From Gammaproteobacteria bacterium (lineage in GTDB: Bacteria; Pseudomonadota; Gammaproteobacteria; Steroidobacterales; Steroidobacteraceae), in contig JAFAVO010000349.1 of NCBI GenBank assembly GCA_019242385.1, positions 1 through 12,346 on the forward strand: DNA of 12,346 bases, written 5' to 3'. Numbering within the stretch: position 1 is the first letter of the stretch; the number at the start of each line of letters is the position of its first letter. The notes under the pieces are model-generated. The model worked only from the letters and a program-made list of their open reading frames with translations, did no database searches and was not told where the DNA came from. Below are positions 6,132-12,346 of the stretch, piece after piece. The position numbers and the translations under genes are program-made.

Positions 6132-7986
6132 ACAGAGTTCCTCCGGCGGTGCTGTACTTCGGTAGGTCGGACATCACATTGACGAAGCCGAGCGCTGCGG
6201 AGCCATCGCGCGGATCCACCGGCCCCGAGACGACCGCGCCCGACCAGCCACCCACTCCGGAAAGCACCGCGATGTACTGATGCCCGTCCGGACCGCGGTA
6301 GCTCACCGGCTGGCCGATGACTCCGCTGTCCATCTTGTACTTCCACAGCAGCTTGCCGCTGCCGGCATCGACTGCTTTGAACCATCCGTCCATGGTGCCG
6401 TAGAAGACCAGGCCACCGGCTGTCGCAGCGGTCGCCGACCAGATGGGAAAATTCTCCTTGACGATCCATGCCGGGCGGCGATTGACCGGATCCCAGGCGG
6501 TGAGCTGGCCGCGGTTACCCCCGGGACCGGGTTTCATGTGCACCTCGGCACCGACGTAGGGAGTACCGGCGATGTAATTCACCTCCATGTTTTGCCAGTC
6601 CATGCAGATGTTCTCGTGCGGGATATATATGAGTCCGGTATCCGGGCTGAAGCTCGATGGGTTCCAGTCCTTGGCACCGGAGGCGGTCGGACAGATGTCG
6701 TGGGTGATGCGGCCCACGTGTGTGGTCTTGTCCTCATTCACGATGAGACGACCGCTCTGCAGATCCACGCCCTTGGAGGAGTTCACCGGGCCGAAAGGAT
6801 CGGCCGACAGCACCTGGCCGGTATGACGGTCGATCACATACACGTATCCGTTACGGTCGATGTGCACGAGGACCTTGCGCATCTGGCCGCCGAAGGGCAT
6901 ATCGAGCAGCAGCTGCTCGTTGACACCGTCGTAGTCGTGCTCATCGTGCGGTGAGAACTGGTAGTACCAGCGCGCCGCGCCGCTCGCCGGGTCGCGCGCA
7001 AAAATACCGGCGGTCCACTTGTTGTCGCCGGGCCGCTGTTCCTGGTTCCATGGGCCTGGGTTGGCGACGCCGTAGATGACGTTGTTGAGCTCGGCATCGT
7101 AGGTGACCCAGCCCCAGACCGTCCCGCCACCGATCTGCCATGCCTGCGGCGGCCAGGAGCTGACTCCAAGGTCGGTGCCGCGGTCGGCCGGATAGAACGG
7201 CTTGAACTGTGGCCCGATCAGGACATCGCGATCGGGGCCGGTGCTGTAGGCGCGCCACAGCAGCTTGCCCGTCTCCTCATCGAGTGCCGCCAGCCAGCCG
7301 CGCACGCCGAGCTCTCCGCCCGAATTTCCCACATACACATGGCCCTGTGCCACCAGCGGCGCCATGGTTATCGTCTCGCCCACATTGATGTTGCCGAGGC
7401 GGGTCCGCCAGAGCGGTAACCCGGTCTTCACATCGAGCGCGATGGTCTGACCGTCGAGGGTGTTGAAGATGTATTTGCCATGATCCACGGTGCCGCCACG
7501 ATTGACCACGTCGCAGCACGCGATTCCCTGACTCGCCGGCACCGGCTTCGGTGCGAACCGCCACTTAAGCGGTGCGCCGGGCTTGGTGAGATCGAGCGCG
7601 TAAACGAAATTCGGGTAGGCCGTCACTACGTACATGGTGTTATCGGCGACGATGGGGGCCGCTTCCTGTCCCTTGTTGACCGCGAGCGAAAAGGACAGCA
7701 GCGGAGTCAGCTGCGCAACGTTCTGCGGGGTGATTTCCTTCAGCGAGGAGAAACGCGTCGAGGCGTAGTTCTTCGCCGGCATGGTCCACTGGCCATCATC
7801 CGGTGGCGCGTTGGCGGGGCTCGCCGCCGTGTGGCCGGCCTGGGGGGTCGGAGCTGCCAGTGCGTGCCCGATCTGCTCGCGCGAGAAGACCTCGGAGTCA
7901 GGTACTGGAGCGGGTACCGTTGGTGCCGCTGCCGCCAGCGGCAGGGATACCAGCAGTAAGCACAGCCGAGTGGTTTTGCAGCGCAT
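6109..7986 (-). CDS. xoxF: XoxF-like lanthanide-type PQQ-dependent alcohol (methanol) dehydrogenase
   Basis: A 625-residue periplasmic quinoprotein with a signal peptide at about 1-20 and an eight-bladed propeller. It has the vicinal Cys157-Cys158 pair in ACCDVVNRG, Trp291 in GGGTVWGW (the PQQ-stacking Trp), metal ligands Glu225 (GGELGVRG) and Asn309 (NPGPWN), and the catalytic Asp351. The spacings Glu-Asn 84, Asn-Asp 42 and Trp-Asn 18 equal those of MxaF (Glu177, Trp243, Asn261, Asp303). The sequence around the catalytic Asp is HDEHDYDG: the extra Asp353 two residues on is the signature of lanthanide-binding XoxF-type enzymes, where calcium-dependent MxaF has Ala. GGGTxWGW resembles methanol rather than ethanol dehydrogenases. 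Between signal peptide and propeller is a Pro/Ala-rich linker of roughly 45 residues. ATG 7986 is chosen because the signal peptide follows and GGGGAA lies 4 bases upstream. The true substrate and exact clade are not certain. Confidence 0.92.
   Translation of the reverse strand: MRCKTTRLCLLLVSLPLAAAAPTVPAPVPDSEVFSREQIGHALAAPTPQAGHTAASPANAPPDDGQWTMPAKNYASTRFSSLKEITPQNVAQLTPLLSFSLAVNKGQEAAPIVADNTMYVVTAYPNFVYALDLTKPGAPLKWRFAPKPVPASQGIACCDVVNRGGTVDHGKYIFNTLDGQTIALDVKTGLPLWRTRLGNINVGETITMAPLVAQGHVYVGNSGGELGVRGWLAALDEETGKLLWRAYSTGPDRDVLIGPQFKPFYPADRGTDLGVSSWPPQAWQIGGGTVWGWVTYDAELNNVIYGVANPGPWNQEQRPGDNKWTAGIFARDPASGAARWYYQFSPHDEHDYDGVNEQLLLDMPFGGQMRKVLVHIDRNGYVYVIDRHTGQVLSADPFGPVNSSKGVDLQSGRLIVNEDKTTHVGRITHDICPTASGAKDWNPSSFSPDTGLIYIPHENICMDWQNMEVNYIAGTPYVGAEVHMKPGPGGNRGQLTAWDPVNRRPAWIVKENFPIWSATAATAGGLVFYGTMDGWFKAVDAGSGKLLWKYKMDSGVIGQPVSYRGPDGHQYIAVLSGVGGWSGAVVSGPVDPRDGSAALGFVNVMSDLPKYSTAGGTLYVFSLPH
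6138..6144 (-). promoter_or_regulatory. strong ribosome binding site for the cytochrome gene, inside the dehydrogenase coding region
   Basis: On the minus strand GGAGGAA lies 6 bases before the ATG at 6131. It is the best Shine-Dalgarno sequence in the operon and fixes the start of the cytochrome even though it sits within the last codons of the dehydrogenase gene. Confidence 0.7.
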
Positions 7987-8005
7987 GACGTTCCCCGATG
8001 GATCT

Positions 8006-8455
8006 TCAGCCTGCACAGCGTGGCAGCGCGAGATAGGGCGCCAGCGAGAAAAGCGTGGCGACGCAAAAGCCCGCGCTGTACAACAGGCCCCACAGCGCCA
8101 TGAAGCGGGTGCGTCCGACCCCTTCATCCAGCAGGCCTGAATCTCTGCCCGCTTCCTCGGTGCGTGTCGCCTGATACAACCTCCAGGCAACGATTAACGC
8201 CGCGAACGCGACCAGCACACACAGCGCGAGCAGCGCGATGAGCGCGGGCCAGGTCCAGTGAAGTCCCGGGAGCGGTTGTGGGTAGCGATGTCCGCCCGGA
8301 AAACATGGCTGGCTCGCCAGCGCTTGGCCCGCGCATACCAGCACGAACCAGGCGAGCGGGCCGGCGATGATGGCGAAGGCCATCTGTCCGCGGCCGGCGC
8401 ACTCAGCGCGTGGCGCCGGCGGATGGCTCAGCGAGAGCGGCGCTTCGGCGTTCAT
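8006..8455 (-). CDS. small three-helix membrane protein of the oxidase cluster (function unknown)
   Basis: A 149-residue protein with three clear hydrophobic helices at about 25-47, 68-93 and 118-142. A Pro-rich cytoplasmic-looking N-terminus precedes the first helix, and a conserved-looking loop ASQPCFPGGHR follows it. It has no CxxCH, Cys-pair metal site or HxxxM cluster, so it is not an obvious copper or haem carrier; its cysteines are Cys19, Cys41, Cys51, Cys79, Cys131 and Cys147. I recall similar unnamed proteins next to caa3-type oxidase genes, but cannot name the family with certainty; an accessory (subunit IV-like) or assembly factor is the likely role. The ATG at 8455 overlaps the subunit III stop as ATGA. 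It ends 19 bases before the dehydrogenase gene, so it sits exactly at the join between the oxidase and dehydrogenase halves of the operon. Confidence 0.8.
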   Translation of the reverse strand: MNAEAPLSLSHPPAPRAECAGRGQMAFAIIAGPLAWFVLVCAGQALASQPCFPGGHRYPQPLPGLHWTWPALIALLALCVLVAFAALIVAWRLYQATRTEEAGRDSGLLDEGVGRTRFMALWGLLYSAGFCVATLFSLAPYLALPRCAG

Positions 8456-9063
8456 CGGCCGAATCCCAGGTACGGGCTGATGTAGAAGCTCGCGAAGATG
8501 AATAGCCATACGATGTCGACGAAATGCCAGTACAGCACCCCGGCAGACACGGAGAGGTTGCGTCGCGGGCTGAAATAATCGAGCGCCGTCCAGATGAAGA
8601 TGACGCCGAGCACTGCAATGCCCACTACTACGTGCGCCATGTGGAACCCGGTGGTGACGAAGTACAGCGAGCCATAGCTCGAGGTGCCCATGTGGAAAGG
8701 TTTGGCATACCACTCCAGCACCTGCACCGCAGCGAACAGGCATGCCATCAGGAAGGCGCCCCCGAAGCCGATCAGCGCCTGCGCGGGTTTGCGGTCGAGG
8801 ACACCGTGCTCGCCGTACCAGGCGATGACGCTCGAGGCCAGGAGCAGAATGGTGTTGGGCAGGGCCAGTTTCAGTACCGGGCGTGGCTCGAGCATCCAGC
8901 CCGGCGGGGCGGTTGCACCGGTGTAGAAATAGGAGAACAGCAGGTAGCCGAACAGCGCCGCCTCGCTCGCCACCAACGTTCCAACACCCCACCAGCCGAG
9001 GCCACGGCGACCGATCGGCCCGACCGGCAGCGGCCCGGGATGCAGCGTGAGGACCTCAGCCAT
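8452..9063 (-). CDS. ctaE: cytochrome c oxidase subunit III (five-helix form)
   Basis: A 203-residue membrane protein with five transmembrane helices and the family motifs GFHMAHVVVG in the third-last helix region and YWHFVDIVWLFIFASFYI at the last helix. Subunit III binds no redox centre; it supports subunit I, chiefly proton uptake and stability. Paracoccus-type subunit III has seven helices; this one lacks the first two, and the partner subunit I carries two extra helices at its C-terminus, the arrangement known in Bacillus and Thermus caa3 oxidases. The ATG at 9063 is preferred over a GTG at 9081 because GGGAG lies 7 bases upstream. It overlaps the end of subunit I by 8 bases, and its own stop overlaps the next gene as ATGA. 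Confidence 0.95.
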   Translation of the reverse strand: MAEVLTLHPGPLPVGPIGRRGLGWWGVGTLVASEAALFGYLLFSYFYTGATAPPGWMLEPRPVLKLALPNTILLLASSVIAWYGEHGVLDRKPAQALIGFGGAFLMACLFAAVQVLEWYAKPFHMGTSSYGSLYFVTTGFHMAHVVVGIAVLGVIFIWTALDYFSPRRNLSVSAGVLYWHFVDIVWLFIFASFYISPYLGFGR

Positions 9064-10993
9064 GCGCGGGCTCCCGCTCACGCAGCTCCCGCCGCGGCCA
9101 CAACCATACGAGCAGCGACGCCGTCAGCACGAGCGCACCGGCGAGCATGAGCAGCCATACCTTGAGGATCATGCCGGTGAACAGCAGCGCGAGACCAAGG
9201 GTGAGCACGAAGGGCGCGACGGTGTCCTCGGGCATGCGCAGGATCATGTCGGGCAGCGCATCGAGCGGAGTCGTGCCGAGGGTCTCCTTGCCCTTGTCGA
9301 GCATCAGGCCGCGGTCGAGTGAGGACCGGACCTCCTCGTGCAGCTCCGCTTCCCAGAGCGGATGGCGGCTCGCCACCGCCGGGATGAGCGCGAAGTTGTA
9401 AGGCGGAGGCGGCGATGGAATCGACCACTCCAGCGTATGCGCGCCCCAGGGGTTGGGGCCGGCCAGCGCACCACTGCGGCGGCTCTTCACCACATTAACC
9501 AGCAACAGCACGACGCCGATGGCGATGACAAAGGAGCCGACCGAGGTAATGAGATTCAGCGTGTTCCATCCCATGTCCGGGCCGTAGGTGTAGACCCGCC
9601 GTGGCATGCCGAAGAGCCCGGTGAGGTGCATCGGCAGGAATGCCAGGTTGAAGCCGATGAAGATCAGCCAGAAATTCCATCGACCCAGGCGCTCATCGAG
9701 CAGCCGACCGGTCATCTTCGGAAACCAGAAATAAATGGCACCGAGGACCGGGAACAGGTTGATGCCGATCAGCACGTAGTGCAGGTGCGCCACCACAAAG
9801 TAGGTGTCGGTGAGCTGCCAGTCCACCGGAACGCTGGCGGTCATGAATCCGGAGACGCCGCCGATCACGAACAGGATGATCGTGGAGGCGAAGAACATGA
9901 ACGCGGTGGTGACGACGGGCCGTCCGTGCCAGATGGTCGCCAGCCAGGAGAAGATCGTCACGGAGGATGGCACGACGATGGCGATCGAGGCGGCCGAGAA
10001 AAACGACATACCGAGCGCCGGGAGCCCGGTGGCGAACATATGGTGCACCCACACCCCGAAGCCCAGGACCATGGTGGCGACCGTGGAGAGCGCGACGAGC
10101 GGGTAACCGACCAGCGGCCGGCGGCAGAAGACGGGCAGCGCGTCGGAGACGAAGGCCATCGCCGGGAGCACGATCGCGTACACCCAGGGATGACCGAAAA
10201 TCCAGAACAGATGCTGCCACAGCAACGGCTGCCCCTCGGCGCGCACGTCGAAGAAGTGAGTGCCGAACTGCCGGTCCAGCCACAGCAGGAAGAAGGCCAG
10301 GCTCACGGCCGGCACCACCAGCAGGTTGGCGACGTTTGCGGTAAGCGTGCCCCACAGCAGCATGGGCGCACGATTGATCGACATGCCCGGCGCGCGGGTG
10401 CGCATGGCGGTGACGATGAAATTCGCCGCACCGACCGTAGTCGAGGTGCCGAGCAGCACCATGCCGAGCGAATAGAAGTCCTGGTTCATGCCCGGGTTGA
10501 AGTCGCGCAGTGCGTACGGCACGTAGTTGAACCAGCCATCGTTCGGGCCGTTGCCGGTGAGGAACCCGACGTAAAGGAAGATCCCGGACGCCAGATAGAT
10601 CCAGTAGGAGAGCGCATTGACCCGCGGGAAGGCCATGTCGCGTGTGCCGAGGATCAGCGGCCAGAGGTAGTTCGAGAACCCGGAAAGGATCGGACTGGCA
10701 TAGAGAAAAATCATGGTCATGCCGTGGGTCGAGAACAGCTGATCGTACTGTTCCGGGCTGAGCAGGTGCGCGTTCGGGCCGGCGAGCTGCAGACGCATGA
10801 TCAGCGCCTCGATGCCACCCAGAAGGAGAAAGGTGAATGCGGTGACGATGTAGCGCAGTCCGATCTTCTTGTGATCGACCGTGCTGAGAAAGCCCTTGAG
10901 GCCGCCCTCGCCCTCCCACAACTCGTGCAGGCGATGCTCGAGCCCGGGGCTCACGGTACCGAGTGCAGGCGCACGGTCATCGGCCCGATTCAT
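9056..10993 (-). CDS. ctaD: cytochrome c oxidase subunit I, A-family haem-copper oxidase with atypical proton-channel residues
   Basis: A 645-residue membrane protein with 12 core helices plus two C-terminal helices. It reduces O2 to water at the haem-copper centre. All metal ligands are present: His90 (THGM) and His405 for the low-spin haem, His403 (AHLHY) for the high-spin haem, and His268, His317 and His318 for CuB. Tyr272 of HPWVY can form the His-Tyr cross-link. His268-His317-His403-His405 spacing matches Paracoccus (276-325-411-413) with no gaps. Within that gap-free stretch Trp270 replaces the D-channel Glu278, and Thr346 replaces the K-channel Lys354 (VPSSVTIFSW instead of VPTGIKIFSW). 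The D-channel entry Asp119 (RDMAFPR) is kept. There is no YS motif before HP as in A2 oxidases (it reads FGHP). ATG 10993 overlaps the subunit II stop as ATGA and has GGAG 9 bases upstream. Confidence 0.96.
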   Translation of the reverse strand: MNRADDRAPALGTVSPGLEHRLHELWEGEGGLKGFLSTVDHKKIGLRYIVTAFTFLLLGGIEALIMRLQLAGPNAHLLSPEQYDQLFSTHGMTMIFLYASPILSGFSNYLWPLILGTRDMAFPRVNALSYWIYLASGIFLYVGFLTGNGPNDGWFNYVPYALRDFNPGMNQDFYSLGMVLLGTSTTVGAANFIVTAMRTRAPGMSINRAPMLLWGTLTANVANLLVVPAVSLAFFLLWLDRQFGTHFFDVRAEGQPLLWQHLFWIFGHPWVYAIVLPAMAFVSDALPVFCRRPLVGYPLVALSTVATMVLGFGVWVHHMFATGLPALGMSFFSAASIAIVVPSSVTIFSWLATIWHGRPVVTTAFMFFASTIILFVIGGVSGFMTASVPVDWQLTDTYFVVAHLHYVLIGINLFPVLGAIYFWFPKMTGRLLDERLGRWNFWLIFIGFNLAFLPMHLTGLFGMPRRVYTYGPDMGWNTLNLITSVGSFVIAIGVVLLLVNVVKSRRSGALAGPNPWGAHTLEWSIPSPPPPYNFALIPAVASRHPLWEAELHEEVRSSLDRGLMLDKGKETLGTTPLDALPDMILRMPEDTVAPFVLTLGLALLFTGMILKVWLLMLAGALVLTASLLVWLWPRRELREREPAHG

Positions 10994-11955
10994 TGCAGGG
11001 TCTCCAGGTAAGCGACGACGTCGCTGAGCTCCTCGGCGGAGAGGTTCTGGTCGGGCATCTGTGACCCCGGCTTGATCCCCTGGGCAGCCTCGATCCAGCC
11101 GCTGAGCGCGCCGGCAGTGTTGGGCAACATGCCGGACGCGATCATGTGACGGCTCATGAGATGGGTGAGGTCGGGCCCGACGTGCGAGGCGGCCAGCGTG
11201 CCGCGCACCTGGTGGCACAGCCCGCAGCGGAACTCCACGACCTGCAGGCCGTGCTGTGCCGTCGGCGCCGTCGGAGTCTGCGCCGGCTGCAGTTGTTGCG
11301 CACGCCAGCGCTGGAAGTCCTGTGGCGATTCCGCGACCACCTCGAGGGCCATGTGGGCGTGCTGCCAACCGCAATACTCGGTGCATTGACCCAGATAGCG
11401 GCCGGCGGCGCTGGCCTGGAGCCAGGCGAGGTTGGTTTGCCCCGGTATGGTATCGGTCTTGCCGGCAAGTTTCGGTACCCAGAAACTGTGGATCACATCG
11501 GCGCCGCGCAGCCGCACCAGCACGCGGGTGTTTACCGGAATGTGGATCTCATTTGCGGTGGTGAAGCTCTGATCGGGTTGGGCCGCATCGTAGTGAACCT
11601 CCCACCACCACTGGTGGCCGGTGACGTCCAGGGTCAGATGCGTATCGGGCGGCGGACCGGAGGTCGCCGCGAGCGTCACCATGGTCCAGATCAGCGTGAT
11701 GATCAGCGGGACGGCCGAGATCGATACGCCCACTCCGATCCAGCGCAGCGCCTTCGGCCCGCGCTCGACGGGGACTGCGCGGGTCTCCGCTGCGCCGCCG
11801 TGCGCCCGGGCGCGGGTCACGGCCCTCCACAGGAGCACGGCGATGACTACGCAGACCAGTATCGAGACCGCGAGCGTGAACCAAGTGAGTGCCAGGATCG
11901 CATGCGCGCGCTCGCCCGCCGCCTGCAGATAGCCCAGCGGCGTCGACCCGATCAT
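10990..11955 (-). CDS. coxB: cytochrome c oxidase subunit II with fused cytochrome c (caa3 type)
   Basis: A 321-residue protein. Two N-terminal helices (about 18-43 and 72-97) anchor it, followed by a periplasmic cupredoxin domain beginning HQWWWEVHY. The CuA site is complete: His156 (DVIHSFWVP), Cys191, Glu193, Cys195, His199 and Met202 (CTEYCGWQHAHM). A Gln/Pro/Thr-rich linker at about 220-237 leads to a class I cytochrome c domain with CGLCH at 244-248 and axial Met300 (SQMPDQNL). The fused haem makes this a caa3-type oxidase, able to take electrons directly from another cytochrome c or a membrane complex and pass them to CuA and subunit I. I chose ATG 11955 because it overlaps the preceding stop as ATGA, has AGGAG 12 bases upstream and leaves only a short lead before the first helix; an upstream start at 12042 lies inside the previous gene. 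Confidence 0.95.
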   Translation of the reverse strand: MIGSTPLGYLQAAGERAHAILALTWFTLAVSILVCVVIAVLLWRAVTRARAHGGAAETRAVPVERGPKALRWIGVGVSISAVPLIITLIWTMVTLAATSGPPPDTHLTLDVTGHQWWWEVHYDAAQPDQSFTTANEIHIPVNTRVLVRLRGADVIHSFWVPKLAGKTDTIPGQTNLAWLQASAAGRYLGQCTEYCGWQHAHMALEVVAESPQDFQRWRAQQLQPAQTPTAPTAQHGLQVVEFRCGLCHQVRGTLAASHVGPDLTHLMSRHMIASGMLPNTAGALSGWIEAAQGIKPGSQMPDQNLSAEELSDVVAYLETLQ

Positions 11956-12346
11956 GTGGCGTCGGGCTCCTGGAGCGCAACGCGCAGGCGATCGAGCGTG
12001 CGCAGCGCTGCCCACAGGAACAGCGCTATTCCGGGCACCCACATCAGTACCCCGCCGAGCTGTTGATCCTCGAGCGGACTCAAACCCCAGGGTTGGGTCG
12101 TGGTCAGATGCCAGAAGAACAACGGCCGTCCCGCCATGGTGAGGATCGCGCCGAGAAACCCCATGTGCATCGAAGTGAAGCCGCCCACCGCCAGGACATC
12201 GATCGCATGCAGCCGCTCACCCTGGAGGATCTCGCGCCACAACCAGATCGCACTGCCGAAGAGCGTGATGTGCATCGTCCAATAACAGGCGGTGGAGGCA
12301 AAGGTGGAGTCGTAGGCAGCCGGCATGTGCCACAACCAGAGCGCGA
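11952..12346 (-). CDS. cytochrome c oxidase assembly protein CtaG, caa3 type (partial, 5' end outside window)
   Basis: The last 130 residues of a multi-helix membrane protein; the frame stays open to the right edge, with LWLWHMPAAYDS just inside it. The visible part has at least three helices and the family hallmarks WxWHxPxxYD, a His-containing helix YWTMHITLFGSAIWLW, SMHMGFLGAILTMAGRPLFF and the C-terminal LEDQQLGGVLMWVPG. This is the caa3 CtaG family, which in Bacillus subtilis is needed to form active caa3 oxidase, probably through copper delivery or CuB assembly. It is not homologous to the Cox11-type protein also called CtaG in some proteobacteria. Its stop overlaps the subunit II start by 4 bases, so assembly factor and oxidase are made together. 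It may not be the first gene of the operon, since the promoter is not in the window. Confidence 0.9.
   Translation of the reverse strand, partial: ALWLWHMPAAYDSTFASTACYWTMHITLFGSAIWLWREILQGERLHAIDVLAVGGFTSMHMGFLGAILTMAGRPLFFWHLTTTQPWGLSPLEDQQLGGVLMWVPGIALFLWAALRTLDRLRVALQEPDAT

Noticed and set aside
7987..8190. 68-residue N-terminal extension of the dehydrogenase
   Set aside because: It would run through the preceding membrane-protein gene and place Arg/Cys-rich sequence before a clear signal peptide.
9061..9127. possible fusion of subunits I and III
   Set aside because: Subunit I ends with TGA at 9056-9058 and subunit III starts in another frame at 9063 with its own ribosome site, so they are overlapping separate genes; only the two extra helices have shifted to subunit I.
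9338..11011. 557-codon open frame on the + strand opposite subunit I
   Set aside because: It lies wholly antisense to a subunit I gene with all ligands at exact family spacing. Its product is a run of Arg, Glu, His, Asp and Gly without a fold, as expected when GC-rich codons are read backwards.
11146..12066. 306-codon open frame on the + strand opposite subunit II
   Set aside because: The minus strand holds the CuA and haem motifs in order, and the + product is low-complexity Arg/Gly/Ala sequence.
1..12346. CRISPR array, tRNA, rRNA, insertion sequence or attachment site
   Set aside because: I looked for regularly spaced repeats, cloverleaf-like sequence, transposase motifs and terminal repeats and found none; nearly all the window is protein-coding.

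Overview
The window is GC-rich, densely coded bacterial DNA, most likely from a proteobacterium (an aerobic, soil or freshwater-type gamma- or betaproteobacterium would fit). I infer this from the gene families, the base composition and the overlapping-gene style; no rRNA or other marker gene fixes the lineage. There are two blocks of convergent genes.

Left block, + strand (1-4665). It opens with the C-terminal end of a TAXI-type TRAP-transporter solute-binding protein. After a 209-base gap with a clean inverted repeat comes a two-domain KaiC-like ATPase. This overlaps a hybrid sensor histidine kinase that has a degenerate receiver at its N-terminus, a PAS domain, a kinase core and a true receiver at its C-terminus. 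A 128-base gap rich in dyad symmetry follows, then a small hemerythrin-type di-iron protein. The pair KaiC-like ATPase plus hybrid kinase looks like a signalling unit built from clock-like parts; no KaiA or KaiB is visible.

Right block, - strand (12346 down to 4717). Eight genes lie head to tail with almost no spacing. In transcription order they are: CtaG-type oxidase assembly protein (5' end outside the window), cytochrome c oxidase subunit II with a fused cytochrome c, subunit I, subunit III, an unnamed 149-residue membrane protein, a XoxF-like PQQ-dependent alcohol dehydrogenase, a lipoprotein c-type cytochrome (XoxG-like), and a XoxJ-like periplasmic binding protein. Seven junctions: four are 4-base ATGA overlaps, two are longer overlaps, and one is a 19-base gap in front of the dehydrogenase.

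Read together, the right block encodes a complete periplasmic alcohol-respiration chain in one transcription unit: alcohol is oxidised by the PQQ enzyme, electrons pass to a membrane-tethered cytochrome c, then to the cytochrome c domain and CuA of subunit II, and on to O2 at the haem-copper centre. Two details stand out. The dehydrogenase carries the Asp-Tyr-Asp signature of lanthanide-dependent enzymes, with ligand spacing identical to methanol dehydrogenase. Subunit I keeps every metal ligand, but has Trp where A-type oxidases carry the D-channel glutamate and Thr where they carry the K-channel lysine, at exactly conserved spacing. The oxidase itself is therefore the strongest candidate for unusual biology here.
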